The notes under the pieces were generated by a model, which searched no databases, was not told where the DNA came from, and was given only the letters and a program-made list of their open reading frames with translations. DNA of 64,000 nucleotides. Source: Cynocephalus volans (lineage: Eukaryota > Chordata > Mammalia > Dermoptera > Cynocephalidae). The translations under genes were made by a program, and so were the position numbers. The stretch spans positions 26,701,864-26,765,863 of the forward strand of contig NC_084465.1 in NCBI RefSeq assembly GCF_027409185.1, read 5' to 3'. Shown in pieces: positions 11,241 through 22,990 of the stretch (position 1 is the first letter of the stretch; each line of letters opens with the position of its first letter).

Positions 11241-12374
11241 GCCATCTGAGTCATCCTTCCTTTTTTCATGAAATGTAGCTGGTGTTTGCAGCTGATGAAT
11301 TTTATCAGCCCATTTCTTGCCAGGAGAATTTTGGGGATCTACTAGCCTTCTTACATTTTATTCTCTCTCTCTCCCTTTCAGCCCAAGCTGGCAGTATTTC
11401 TGCTGGAATAAAATTTTCAAGAGCCTAGTGCGTCTCCTGTGCATGTCTTCTCTCCATTGGTTAAAGGCTTGTCCACAGATCCTTCTAAGATAATCTTTTC
11501 TCTATGTTTAGCTTTTGCTGAGATGGCTGAGGTGATTTATGAATCACACACTGTTTAAAGAGTCTTCTGTGTGACTAAGGACTCTGACCTTCTGGTCTTT
11601 CTGCGGTATTAGCAAAAGGTTGTCCAGCCGCACGTTTGGGTTTTTCTCTAGAGCATGCTTTCCTGACAACGAGTCTCTTAATTTTAGCATCTGTATAGGC
11701 TGAGAAATTCCCAAATAACTCAAGTCCTCATTCCTCTTTGTTTCACAGTTCTTCCCTCAATTTTCTTGCATTTTATAAATAGCAAGAAGAAGCCAGACTG
11801 CATCTTTAACACTTTGATTGAAAATATCCTCAGCTGGGGCTGGCTGGTTAGATCAGTTGGTTAGATTGCTGCCTTGTAACCCCTAAGGTGAAGGGTTCGG
11901 ATCCACCTACCAGCAAGCTGCCAAAAAAAAAATCTATCTATCTATCTATATATCTTCAGCTAAATGTCCCCTTATCATTTACAAATTCTTCTCTCCATAT
12001 GACTTTGGTACATAATTCTGCCCCACTTTCTGCCACTATAGAACAAAGATTCCCTTACTTCCAGTTTCTGTTAACATGCTTCTCGTTTCTTTTCGATCAG
12101 CAATGTCTTTACCATCCATATTTCCACAGACAGTTTGCTGCTGACGATTTAGGTGTTCTCTGAGGTGATGTATGTCCCCTGCCGTGCTCATCGCTTCCTG
12201 CTGGCTCCTCACTGGCAGAGTCTTTAATACCCATATCTGTATTAACAGTCTATTCAAGGCAATCCAGGTTTTTCCTGTCATGCTCCTCAAAATTCTTCCA
12301 GCCTCTTCCCACTGCTCAATTCCACATTTTGGGGCATTTGTTACAGCAGCACCCCACTTTCAGTTATCAAAATT
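11240..12374 (-). mobile_element. MaLR internal region (non-coding remnant)
   Basis: The stretch next to the LTR (CAAGGCAATCCAGGTTTTTC, CTCCTCAAAATTCTTCCAGC, TTACAGCAGCACCCCACTTT) matches MaLR internal sequence. Similarity fades toward 11.2 kb. It is interrupted by a CYN copy at 11.84 kb. No second LTR was found at the lower end. Confidence 0.6.
11824..11961 (+). mobile_element. Monomeric CYN SINE with (ATCT)n tail
   Basis: One tRNA-like unit followed by an A-run and a short (ATCT)n tail. ATATC(C/T)TCAGCT flanks both ends. It lies inside a MaLR internal region. Confidence 0.85.
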
Positions 12375-12720
12375 TGTATTAGTTTGCTTTTACTGATGTA
12401 ACAAATTACCACAAAAATAGTGGCTTAAATCAACACAAAATTATTATCTTATAGTTCTGGAGGTCGGAAGTCTGCAATGGGTCTCATTGGGCTAAAATCA
12501 AGGTGTCAGCAGGACTGTTCCTGCTAGAGGCTCTGAGAGAGGAATCATTTTCTTACCTCTTACATCTTCTGGATGCTTCCCACGTTCTTTGGCTCATGGC
12601 CCCATTCCTCCCTCTTCAAAGCCAGCAGTATCAGGCTGAGTCCTTCTCACACGGCCATTTCTCTGGTTCTCGCTCTTCTGCTTCCCTCTTCCACTTATAA
12701 GGAGAGAAAGTTTCTTTCTC
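12375..12720 (-). mobile_element. MLT1A-like LTR
   Basis: TGTATTAGTTTGCTTTTACTG, TAGTTCTGGAGGTCGGAAG and CTTCCACTTATAAGGA are typical of MLT1. Read on the minus strand it is the 5' LTR of the internal region at lower coordinates. Confidence 0.78.
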
Positions 12721-12743
12721 AGCTTCACATACATTACCTCCTT

Positions 12744-12850
12744 TAGGGCTGGTCAGTTAGCTCAGTATTGAGCGCATCCTTGTAACACCAAGGACAGAGG
12801 TTTGGTTCCCCATGCTGGCCAGCTGCCCAAACCAAAACAAAAAAGAATTA
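12744..12850 (+). mobile_element. Monomeric CYN SINE
   Basis: A divergent tRNA-like unit with an A/C-rich tail (CCAAACCAAAACAAAAAAG). The flanks are similar (TTACCTCCTTTA and TTAGTTCCTTTA), so the copy is older. Confidence 0.8.
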
Positions 12851-12854
12851 GTTC

Positions 12855-13030
12855 CTTTAATCTTTACAACGACCCTATAAGGGAGATCCTAAAAAGATCC
12901 TGTTTTACAGGTTTGGAGACTGAGGCTCAGAAGTTTTAGAAAGTTAGCTAAAAAAAAAAAAAGAAAGAAAGAAAGTTAGCTAGAGTAGATTAGAAATCCA
13001 GCCCCATCTAACTTCAGGACCCAAGCTCTT
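12855..13030 (-). repeat. MIR fragment
   Basis: CAACGACCCTATAAGGGAGA and GGAGACTGAGGCTCAGAAG are reverse MIR core. Confidence 0.6.
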
Positions 13031-15234
13031 ACCTGTTATCCCGCCTCTGAAGACTGGAAGACAAAAGTATTGCACAGAACTGCTGCCGACCAGGGTTGCA
13101 ATCACATAAAACCTGAGGCCATGAGAAAACACCAGTCGTGACTGTCACACATGCAGCAGGTTAGAGGGTAATCTGAGTGACGTGAGTACAAGTTGTTTTA
13201 ATACAATTGTCAAAGGAGGCCCAGGATGGCACTCCTTTCCTCAATCTCATGGGTGACTGTTCCCCCTTTAGCTGTCATCACACTCCATGACACTTCGGGC
13301 ATCTGGGCCTTCCCTTCTATCCTGGGATCTGGAAGCGAGAGAGGCAGCAGAGGGTAGTGCTTTTCCTCCCCCAGCTTCCCCTGGGCGTGCGGACCCGCAC
13401 TGACATGTTCCTCACTGAAGCCACATCTGCTGGGAGCAGATGACTGTGCCCAGGCTGTCTCTGCCTCCTGAATTTCAGTTGAGTCTCCAGCCTTCTGGGA
13501 CCCCACCCATGGGGCCCCCTCCCTCTCCAGGCCTCCTGTGTCCTTATATGCACTCTCAGTTGCATGAGGTGTCACAGAGGTGACATGTGGCTCTTTGACT
13601 TTCACTCACCTGGAGCTTCCGTTTGCATAGTTAAGTGTATGGGCAATTTCAGAGGGGAGGCGAGAGGTTTCCATTGAAACCACACGACACCATCCCTTTT
13701 CTTAAAAGTTCTTTGCCCTTTCTCACCAGCCCTGGCTTCTCTCCACCCCTCTGGCTCGTCTCCATGTCTTCTGCTCCCTTCCCCTCCTCTTTTTGCTTCA
13801 CTGGTTTCCTCCCTAGTCAGGAGCAAAACCAGTAACTCCTCCCCTTGCTTCCTGCAGAGCCCACAAGTCACACATTTTACCCCAAGAGACTTATCAAGGT
13901 TCTTTTCCTCAAAGACAGAACCTTTCCTAAAAGGAATTCTAGTAACAGCTGGTAACAAAAAATATTTTTAAAAAAAACTTTCATATTTGTGATCACTTAG
14001 GTCAGATTACCTAGAAAACTCTGAGACTGAGACTTGAGTGGGGAAGCATTGGGAAATGCTCTTGACAATGCCTGGAAGGGGTGAGGGCAGCAAGATAGGA
14101 CAGGGTGGAAGTGGAGCTGCCATGCAGTGGCAATGACAGTCTTTACCCAATCCCACGGAAAGTTCTGGAGCTGGAAAGGCCCTTTGGAGTTATACCACTG
14201 AGGCAATAGGGACAGGCCTTTGTGCTCCCCACTCCACATACACATTAACTAGGTCACTCATTGGATGCCACACAGCCTGCTTGGCTGAGGACAATTCCAG
14301 ACAGGGACATGAGCAGGCAAACTCCTGGCAGCTGGGGGGGTGAGCGCCTCAGTCCTGAAGGGGGTGCAGATGGCCCACCACAGCGTCCACCACAGTCATC
14401 GTAATGTCTACAAAGCATGAGATCACCTAGTGTCTCTCTAATGGGGGTCTGACAAATAAACCATGCCAAAGAATACCACGCAGGTGGTACAAACTCAGTT
14501 CATTGACTGGCGTGAAGTGGTTATCAAGAAAAAAAAGCAAGTTGCAGAAGAGTATTACCTCATTATTCATTTTTATGTTTTAAATATATATATACTTAGA
14601 AAAATATATATGTACAGTCTAAAAACATCTAGTCTAAACTTTTAATACTGTCTACCTCTGGGGAGAGGATTATGCTAAAAATTAACAATAAACATTGTTG
14701 TTATTATAATAATCTTGAGTAAAACTTTTCATAAAAAAAGAGACCAGGTAGCAGTTGATAAAATTTGTCAGGGAAATGACTTTTCTTGCTGCTGACTTGA
14801 ATTTCTCTCCCCACGAATTTTCTGTAAGAAATGGCACTTCTCTCTACTTCCTGCCTTAAATTGTACTGCAGCCTGTGCAGCTGCTGAGCAGCTGTCACAT
14901 CGCATTCCAACAGAGGTGGCTGTGAGCACCTCAGGGGCAGCCTGTGGGTTTCGAGGACGGGTGGGAGAAACAGGAAGGGATAGGCAGCCCCGATTCCACT
15001 ATACGTGACAAACTCCCACGCAGCGGCCACTGCTTGGCAACCCCTGCAGCAGGAATTCCTGGCCACTCCTCTCCACTCATCATCTTTTTGTCATCCTCAT
15101 CATGGAAAGAAGATTTACCATTGATTGAGGGCTTACCACTGCCAGGCGATGTGCTCATTTCTCTCTCAACCATCATATGAGGTTAGATATAATTATCCCT
15201 GTTTGACCCACAAGAAACCGAAGTCTTTGCTCAA
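13031..15234. other. Unique intergenic sequence
   Basis: Moderate GC with few recognised repeats. Open frames of 131 and 118 codons (minus, 13,210-13,605 and 13,602-13,958) show no known domain. It could hide conserved non-coding elements; none can be claimed without alignment. Confidence 0.45.
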
Positions 15235-15338
15235 CCTTGTGAACATACTAAGAACCATTGAACTGTACACCTTAAATGGGTGAATTTTATGACATGTGAA
15301 TGTGATCTCAATAAAGCTGATTAAAAAGAGAGAAAGAA
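15235..15338 (+). mobile_element. L1M 3' end fragment
   Basis: TTGAACTGTACACCTTAAAT and CTCAATAAAGCTGATTAAAA are a familiar L1M terminus. Confidence 0.7.
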
Positions 15339-15504
15339 GGCCGGCCCGTGGCTCACTCGGTAGAGTGCGGTGCTGATAACACCAAGGCCACGGGTTCGGA
15401 TCCTATATAGGGATGGCCGGTTTGCTCACTGGCTGAGCGTGGTGCTGACAACACCAAGCCAAGGGTTGAGATCCCCTTACCGGTCATCTTTTTTTAAAAA
15501 AAAA
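15339..15504 (+). mobile_element. Dimeric CYN SINE
   Basis: A full dimer that is close to the family average, inserted into the A-rich 3' end of an L1 fragment. GA-rich flanks on both sides make the duplication hard to fix. Confidence 0.88.
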
Positions 15505-15519
15505 GAGAGAGAAAGAGAG

Positions 15520-15560
15520 CAGGCTGGTTAGCTCAGTTGGTTAGAGCGTGGTGCTGATAC
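15520..15560 (+). mobile_element. Truncated CYN monomer ending at the anticodon
   Basis: The sequence GGCTGGTTAGCTCAGTTGG and what follows match the 5' half of the tRNA-like unit. Family similarity stops right after GTGCTGAT, the anticodon position. No target duplication was seen. Confidence 0.6.
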
Positions 15561-16260
15561 CGGTCAGTGGCAGGGTTTCGTTAGTAAGGAGTGGGGGATG
15601 GATGCTGCGTTGTGTCTTTGGGCCAGAACCTCAGCATGCCACAGACCACCTCACTGACAAACTCAGACCTTGGGGATGATGGAGGCTCTGGGGTGGGCAA
15701 GCCTTTCAGGCAGGCATTTCCAGCTGTGTCAGCAGCATCTGGGCTCCCCAGAGAGTGGTCCAATCAGTGTGGGAATGGAGAGGGGGTGGTAGGAGAGGGA
15801 GTGAGAAAAATGGGTGACGTCCTTCACTGGAAGCCCCATGACAAAATGCTCCACCACATCAGTCGCTGTTGCAGATTCGCTATGCACGAGGTGGAGAAGA
15901 AGGGGCCAGGAGGAACTGCTGGGGTGCGTGTTCCACATGCCCTGGGAGCTTGGCATCCAGCTAAATGTGATGGAGAGTGGAGGCATGGGCACCCACTCTC
16001 CATCATGCACCAGGCTGCAGTCCCAAATCTCTGTCCTCACCCATGCTGGAATCTGTCCCTCCGCGGCCCATGTGCCCTTTGAGTGGTATCTGAGCCAGCT
16101 GTGGGGTGATCGCTCTAACAGTAGGTGCATGTGCTGTTGACCACAGGGCCAGCATTATCTTGAAATAGTTGGCATCAAAAGTTTGATGGGTTCGAAATCC
16201 CTTGCCTTATCACAAGAAATTTCAATAAGAGCCGTTAAATGCTTTAAAGAAAATTTCAAC
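15561..16260. other. Unassigned stretch with long overlapping frames on both strands
   Basis: A 163-codon plus frame (15,591-16,082) overlaps a 133-codon minus frame (15,729-16,130). Neither shows a recognised domain. The sequence may be an unrecognised repeat interior. Confidence 0.35.
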
Positions 16261-16262
16261 TG

Positions 16263-16456
16263 CTATAAAATTTTTTTTTTTTTTTTTTTTTTAAAAGATG
16301 AGCGGTAAGGGGATCTCAACCCTTGGCTTGGTGTTGTCAGCACCACGCTCAGCCAGTGAGCAAACCGGCCATCCCTATATAGGATCCGAACCCGTGGCCT
16401 TGGTGTTATCAGCACCGCACTCTACCGAGTGAGCCACGGGCCGGCCTTAAAATTTT
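16263..16456 (-). mobile_element. Dimeric CYN SINE with long poly(A) tail
   Basis: A 24-base T-run precedes two minus-strand tRNA-like units. TAAAATTTT flanks both sides. Confidence 0.88.
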
Positions 16457-16639
16457 GAAGGGTAGTAAAAATTCTTTAAAATTTTTCTCTCCTACTTGTG
16501 CAAAATTTCTCATTGATGGCAATTACTAGAACATGAATAGATCATCATTCAAAAATCTTCACTGGTAATTACTTATAACCATTTCAAGCATATAAAAAAG
16601 AATGTTTAAAAAAGTGATGTTCAAGCTATATTTACCGTC

Positions 16640-17100
16640 CTCGTTGCTGACTGGTGCTGTCCAATCGGGCAGCTGACTGGCCGCATGTGGCCACCGAACA
16701 CTTGAACTGTGACTGATCCAAATTGAGATGTGCTGTAAGTGTAAAGTACATGCCAGATTTCAAAGACTTAGTAGGAAAACAAGAGTGTAAAATATCTCAT
16801 TAGTAATTTTTATTTTTTTGGTGGCAGCGGACCACAGGAATCGAACCCTGGATCTTGGTGTAATACCCACTCAACTAACCAGCCAGCCTTTCATTAGTAA
16901 TTTTTATATTGACGACATGTTGAAATCATAACAGTATGGCTATATTAGGTTAAATAAAATATAAAAAGTGTTTTTAATGTTATGTTCATGGAAGCAAGCT
17001 CAGGTTTCTCATTAAAAATTTGAAAATATTTTATTTGGAAAATTCATACAAATTCAGTATTTAATATGTTCCCTAATTGTTTTCATTTTTATAATTCTTT
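16640..17100 (+). mobile_element. hAT-Charlie (MER1-group) DNA transposon remnant
   Basis: Starts TGGTGCTGTCCAATCGGGCA and includes CCAGATTTCAAAGACTTAGT and CATGTTGAAATCATAACAGT. It is cut by a CYN monomer at 16,797-16,907. The right end is not resolved. Confidence 0.6.
16797..16907 (-). mobile_element. Degraded CYN monomer with 17-base target duplication
   Basis: TCATTAGTAATTTTTAT is repeated at 16,797-16,813 and 16,891-16,907. The unit between is diverged and has an internal deletion. It interrupts a hAT DNA transposon. Confidence 0.8.
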
Positions 17101-17141
17101 AATATAAAGAAAAGCATAATTACTTTTTCCATCAAGCTCCA

Positions 17142-17558
17142 TGTATTAGTCCGTTTTGTGTTGTTATAACAGAATACCGGAGACCGGCTAAATTGTACAG
17201 AAAATGAAATTTATTGCTTACAGTTTCTGAGGCTGGGAAGTCCAAAGTCCATCTGGTGGTGGCGACAGTGACCCAGGGGTCTCACATTGCAAGATGGCAG
17301 AAGCAGAGAGAGACAGACAGACAGACTCTCCTCTTCTTTTAAAGCCCTCAGAATCATGCCCCTGACCACCATTTTCAATCCATTCACTACTGCACGGTCC
17401 CACAATCCAATCACCTCTTCAAGGCCCAACCTTACAATTACAATAATAGGATTTCCCACCCTCTTTCCAGTCACAGCGGGCGCTAAGTTCCTAATACATA
17501 AAACTTGGGGGACACAACTCAAGCTTCAGGGTGTTTTGGGGGAACATAATTCAATGCA
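17142..17558 (-). mobile_element. MaLR-like solo LTR, subfamily A, with 5-base target duplication
   Basis: Starts TGTATTAGTC on the plus strand and ends CAATGCA. CTCCA is repeated at 17,137-17,141 and 17,559-17,563. The sequence closely matches the LTR at 5.9 kb. Confidence 0.82.
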
Positions 17559-17563
17559 CTCCA

Positions 17564-18783
17564 CTCCACATAGATGTCCCCAAGTCCCCTCCTGTTTACT
17601 TGAGTGTGCCATAAAAACATGGACATTTCCTGTGAGTGCGATGATGTGAAATAGATTCAAAGAAGGTATTTTTGAGCATCTTTAAGGTTGGACAAAAGCA
17701 TTTTTGAGCATCTGTCCATGCCAGGTACCCTGCTGGATTCTAGGGATACAGAGTTGTATACATTGTATATTGTATTGCATATATACACCAGTAATCATGC
17801 AAGGGAAATCTTTGTTGTCCACTCAGGAGCTCCCAGCAACCCGCTCTGTTGGCTGCAGAATTCTTGGCATCTTAGGGAGGCCTGGACCAGCCACAGGGCA
17901 GCAGCCCAGAGGGCGTCAGTCTTCACGGAGTAACAAGAAGAGGTAGAGCCATTTGCTTTTTGAGCTTTACATCCAAGCAGAGCCCTGGCCTGGCTCCACT
18001 GTCTGAGGCTTTCTCTCTGTCCTCCTGTAAACTCCTGAAGCCCTCGCCCAGCCGCCAAGCATGTGTGTGCAGGTTTCCTATAATCCATATGCCTGAGGCT
18101 AGGCGTGTCCGAGGCAGAGGCCAGGCTACCCAGGTGCTTGTAAACTTGGTTATTTTTCACATGTGTGATTCTGGCAACCCTTTCAGTCCTCGTTACGGGC
18201 CAGCCTAATGCCAAGGCTGACTTTCTGTTTCCAGCCTCTCACCTCTGGGCTGAATCCTGCACACTCCATAAACGGCCTCTGCAATTCAGGAAGCCACCTG
18301 CATGCCTCTCTCGCTCTCGTAATTCAAGAGTTCCTGGCATTTTCTCAGCTCTTCTGAGGTCAAGAACTTAGATCAGTGGGCCCAGGAGACCGTCCATTTG
18401 GAAAATCATCAGGGAGACCTGAAGGGGACAGGTGTCAACATTAAGTCCCAGACTATTGGATCACCTTCTGGAAATGCAAAGAAACAATATGAGATCTGGT
18501 CAGATTAATATTGCTTTTTCAACTTCTGTGTGGCCTTGAGCCTGCTCTGTGATGTAATCTTGTCATAACTTTATCCGTCTTTGCCCAAAAATTCCTGTGT
18601 AATTGTGCCTGAAGCAACTGCTATACAAGGGCAGGTGGTACACATTGCTATGAAAACTACTTCTATGTGTGGAAGTTCAGTGGGAAGGGTGTGCTTAGTC
18701 ATAAAAAGTGTTGCATTGAGATGACAGGGGTCATGGGTGTTAATTCACTAATAAGTTGTTTAAATATTAAATAAATATTCTGA
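17564..18783. other. Intergenic, no gene seen
   Basis: Unique-looking. A 139-codon minus frame (17,795-18,214) has no recognised domain. Confidence 0.45.
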
Positions 18784-18870
18784 GATGGCCAGTTAGCTCA
18801 CATGGGAGAGTGTGGTGCTGATAACACCAAGGTCAAGGGTTTGATCCTCTCTGAAGAAAGCCTGTTAAAA
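18784..18870 (+). mobile_element. CYN monomer
   Basis: One tRNA-Ile-like unit with GAT anticodon position and a TTTGATCCTCT B box region. The 3' end is altered. Confidence 0.75.
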
Positions 18871-18924
18871 GAATTTCTGCCACTTAAATGTGCAACAATA
18901 GGGGGATGATTAAGTAAATTAAGG

Positions 18925-19170
18925 TAATAAGAAGTTACCATTTATTGTACACTTAGTCTGTACCAGGTACTAGGCTAAGTGTTTTATATGCATTATTTCA
19001 TTTTTTAAAAATGTTCAAAATAACCTAACAGAATAGGACTATTGTCATTATCATTTTATAAATAAGAAAACCAGGACATACAGACATTAAATAACTCACC
19101 GAAGACCTCATAGCTAGGCAGTGTAGAGTTGGGATTTGAACCCAAGACTGTCTGAGTCCTGCATCCAAGT
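18925..19170 (-). repeat. MIR
   Basis: From ACCATTTATTGTACACTTAG through GGATTTGAACCCAAGACTGT, reverse MIR including the core. Confidence 0.75.
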
Positions 19171-19199
19171 GTTTACCATTATAGGTTAGCTAGCAACAA

Positions 19200-20640
19200 A
19201 CTATCACACAACATGGTAGGTTTTTATAGCCAATCACATTGGTGGAGCTATAATGGTTAGAACCTTTAAAAGGAAGGCAATTTTGCAGCATCTATCACAA
19301 TTTTAAGATGTTCATACCATTTGTCACACAATTCCATTGCTAGGACATTATGATGATTAATTTTATGTGTCAACTTGACTAGGCTGAGGGACGCCCAGAT
19401 GGCTGGTCAAACATTATCCCTGGGTGTGTCTGTGAGGGTGTTTCTGCAAGAGATTAGCATTTGAATCAGTGGACTGAGTAAAGACTCCACCCTCACCAGT
19501 GTGGGTGGGCACCATTGAGGGCTGGCTAGAACAAAGTAGAGGAGGAGGGGCAAAATCTCTCTTCTGAAGGTGGGACATCCATCTTCTCCTGCCCTTGGAC
19601 ATCACAGCACCTTGTTCTTGGGCCTTTGGACTCCAGGACTTCCATCGGCAGGATCCCCGACCATCCTTTCCTCAGGACTCTCTGGCCTTGGACTGGGAGT
19701 TACACCATCTGCTTCCCCTGGTTCTCAGGTCTTTTCACTTGGAGTGAATTATATCCTCTGCTTTCCTGGGTCTCCAGCTTGCATGACGCAGATGGTGGGA
19801 CTTCTTGGCCTCCATTACTGCACGAGCCAATTCTCATGATAAATCTCATATGTATATCTACATTTATATCTATATCCATATTTACATCTACATCTGTATC
19901 TCCTATTAGTTCTGTTTCTCTGGAGTACCTTGGCTAATACAGATACCATCCAAGAGAAGTGTTTGTGCATGTTCATGAGACAGATGTACAAGTGATTAGA
20001 AATATCCTAAATGTCCATTAACAGTGAAATGGCAAAAATCTATAGATATTTGAGCGTATCTATATTTGATATAGAATATTTGGCAGCTTTCTTAATGTGC
20101 ATTGGGTCCCTATGTATTAATAAGGAAATGTCTCCAAGATATATTGTGACACATAAAAAACTAGTTGTAGAACCATTTTTTGAAAAGCTGTTTTGTATGG
20201 GTATGGAGAAGGGTCTGCAAAGAGAAAAACTAAACTGTTAAAAGTGGTTTCCTTTGAGGCAGGAGAGGGAACAGGAGGAGTAAAGGGAAAATTTTACTTT
20301 CTCCTTTATATATTTCTGAGTTGTTTTAATTCTTTATGGTGAGTTTGTATTACTTTTGTAATAAAAAAACTAATATGGAAAGAAATTAATGTTTTCAACC
20401 AATTTTAATAATTTGGGAAAATACTGTAACAAGTGAAAAAAAATTAGAGCATGAAATTATGTATATAGTATGATCTCAGCTACAGAAAAATGCATTTAAA
20501 ATCCAGGAAGGAAATATATCAAAATGTTAATAGGGACTGCCTCTGGGTGGCAGGATTATAGGTGTTTTTTTTTTCCCCCCTGATTTTACTTTCTATACTT
20601 TCTAAATGTGTCTTATTATTTTTGTAATTAGAAAAATAAC
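19200..20640 (+). mobile_element. L1M 3' region split by an ERVL LTR
   Basis: Diverged L1 3' sequence lies on both sides of 19,351-19,941. It continues through AAATGTCCATTAACAGTGAA to a terminus near 20,370, followed by a second similar 3' end near 20,640. Confidence 0.6.
19351..19941 (+). mobile_element. ERVL-type LTR (MLT2-like)
   Basis: Starts TGATGATTAATTTTATGTGT and ends TTGGCTAATACA. ATAAATCTC near the 3' end suggests plus orientation. A run of degenerate TATC/TATATC repeats lies near the end. It splits an L1. Confidence 0.7.
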
Positions 20641-20778
20641 AAAAAACAACAACAAGGTGGTCTCCCAAAGGTGCATGGTGGGTTGTAAAACACAAGCAGT
20701 TGAGACTGGCAAAGAACTTCTACTCTAGGTTGTTGCCATCTACACTGGGTGGCATGACAGCCCAATAGTCTTGGAACT

Positions 20779-21190
20779 GTCTTAGTCCATTTTGTGTTAC
20801 TATAACAGAACACCACAGACTGAGTAATTTATAAAGAAAAGAACTTTGTTCAGCTCATGGTTCTGGAGGCTGGGAAGTACAAGGACATGGCATTGGCATC
20901 GGCTCTGCATCTGGTGAGGGACTTCTTGCCATGTCATCCCATGGAGGAAGGCAGAAGGTCATGAGAACATGTCAGAAAGAGTGAGTGGAAGGGGGCCAAA
21001 CTCATCCTTTTATCAAGAAAATACTCCCTCAATAAGTAACCCACACCCACGACAACAGCATTAATCCATTCACGAGGGTGGAGCCCTTCTGACCTAATCA
21101 CCTCTTAAAGTTCCCACTTCTCAACACTGTTGCATTGGGGATTAAGTTTTAAACACATGAATTTGGAGGGACACATTCAAACTGTAGTAG
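20779..21190 (-). mobile_element. MLT1/MST-like MaLR LTR
   Basis: The plus strand starts CTTAGTCCATTTTGTG and ends CACATTCAAACTGTAGTAG. It is more diverged from the A and B copies. Confidence 0.75.
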
Positions 21191-21930
21191 CCACCAAAGG
21201 AAATTTTCCTAATTGCAAGGTGACAGATGAGGAGAAAAGGCAGTTTTTCTTCATTTTGCTTTTTTGATTAGATTACAAGATGAAAAAGAGAGAAAACCCA
21301 AAGGAAGGGGGTTCTCCTGCAAAGAGAGTGAGCCCCCGAAATGGGGCCAGAATCAGGTTGTGAAGGTGAGAGCAGCCGGCCCCCAAGGGAAAGTCCCCAA
21401 TCCTGAAGGGTCAGTGATGAGCTTTCAGGGGAATTTAGGTGGCTTTAAAATGTCTGCATTCTATAGCTGAGTGACTGGGCCAGGAGGGTTGCCACAGGGC
21501 CTGGGCAGCACAGTTTTGTGTGGGAGGGAAGGTGGGTACCACAGCACGGTGGGGGTGGGCTGCTGTCTGAAGGGTCTTGTGTGGTTCTCCGAGACTGGCT
21601 GCAATGCTGCCATGACACAGTGCAGAGGCTGGGGTTACATTGGTGGTGATGTCGGGGAGTAGGGTCATCTCTGCTTTTTCTTGATGTAACAGCCAAAACA
21701 GTAGTCTGAGGGATAAATCATCCTGAAGCCCATTTTGCCAACAGTTTTTGAAACTTTGGAAATTTTCCTTTATTTCTTCACTCATCCATCTTTCATTTGG
21801 AGGACTCTACTCTCAATCTCCTCCTGAGCTTTCTTTGACAACAGGGCAGTCACTCTTCCCCTAATGAGGCCACTCCTGCCTTCTTTGAAGACCCAGGAAT
21901 AACATCTTTGAGGAAGTTAGTTGCTGATAT
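21191..21930. other. Intergenic, no gene seen
   Basis: Short overlapping open frames only (up to 116 codons, minus). Confidence 0.45.
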
Positions 21931-22078
21931 GGACTGAATGTTTTTGTTCCTCATAAATTCATATGTTGAAATCCTAATTCCAATGTGATGGCATTTGGAG
22001 GTGGGGCCTTTGGGAGATTATTTAGTTATAAGAGTGAATTATTCATGAATGGGATTAATGACTTTCTAAGAAGAGGCC
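21931..22078 (+). mobile_element. MLT1-like LTR fragment (5' part)
   Basis: GATATGGACTGAATGTTT and GGAGGTGGGGCCTTTGGGAG are typical of MLT1 5' halves. It stops abruptly at an L1 junction near 22,079. Confidence 0.7.
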
Positions 22079-22990
22079 ATCAAAACTTATTACCGAGCTA
22101 CAGTAATCAAAACAGTGTGGTACTGACATAAAGACAGACATATAGACTGATGGAATAGAACTGAGAGCCCAGAAATAAACCCTCACATACTGTGTATGGT
22201 CAAATGATTTTTGACAAGGGTACCGAGATCATTCAATGGGAAAAGGACAGTCTTTTCAACAAAGGGTGCTGGGAATTGGATATGCACATGCAAAAGAATT
22301 GGACCGTTTGTACTGAATTGAATTATGTCCCTCCAAAACTCATTGAAGTTTGAATTGTATCTCCCATGTTTTATGTATTAAAAACTTAGCCCCCTCTGTG
22401 ACTGTTAAGAGGGTGGGAAATCCTATTAGGGCAATTGAAAAGTGAAGCTTTGAAGAGGTATTGGATTGTATGACTGTGCAGTAGTGAATGGATTAAAAAT
22501 GGTGGTCAGGGGTGTGGTTCTGAGTGATTTAAAAGAAGAGGAGAGTCTGTTTTTCTCGCTTTCTGCTCTCTCTGCTTCCACCATCTTGCAATGTGAGACC
22601 CCTGGGTCACTGTCACCACCACCAGATGGACTTTGGACTTCCCAGCCTCAGAAACTGTAAGCAATAAATTTCATTTTCTTTATAAATCCCCCAGTTCAGT
22701 GTACTTTGGTATAAGCAAAAAAAAAAAAAAAAAAAAAAACAGACTAATACACCCTTACCTAACACCATATACAAAAAAATAGCTCAAAATGAATCAAAGA
22801 CCCAAATGTAAGACCTAAAACCATAAAACTCTGAGAAGAAAATATAGGGCAAAATCTTCACCATGCTGGATTTGACAATGATTTCTTGGATATGACACCA
22901 AAGGCACAGGTAACAAAAGAAAAAAATAGACAAATTGGACTTCATGAAATTAAAAGACAATATCAACAGAGTAAAAAGGCAACCCACAGA
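22079..22990 (+). mobile_element. L1 ORF2 fragment split by a MaLR LTR
   Basis: 22,079-22,308 matches ORF2 (GTGTGGTACTGACATAAAGA, CATGCAAAAGAATTGGAC) and 22,752-22,990 continues it (CCTTACCTAACACCATATAC). Stops and indels inactivate it. Confidence 0.85.
22309..22751 (+). mobile_element. MaLR-like solo LTR, subfamily A, inside L1
   Basis: Sense orientation, with AATAAATTTC near the 3' end. It contains a 23-base A-run near 22,717-22,739. It cuts an L1 ORF2 segment, with flanks CCGTT and CCCTT as a near-match duplication. Confidence 0.8.
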
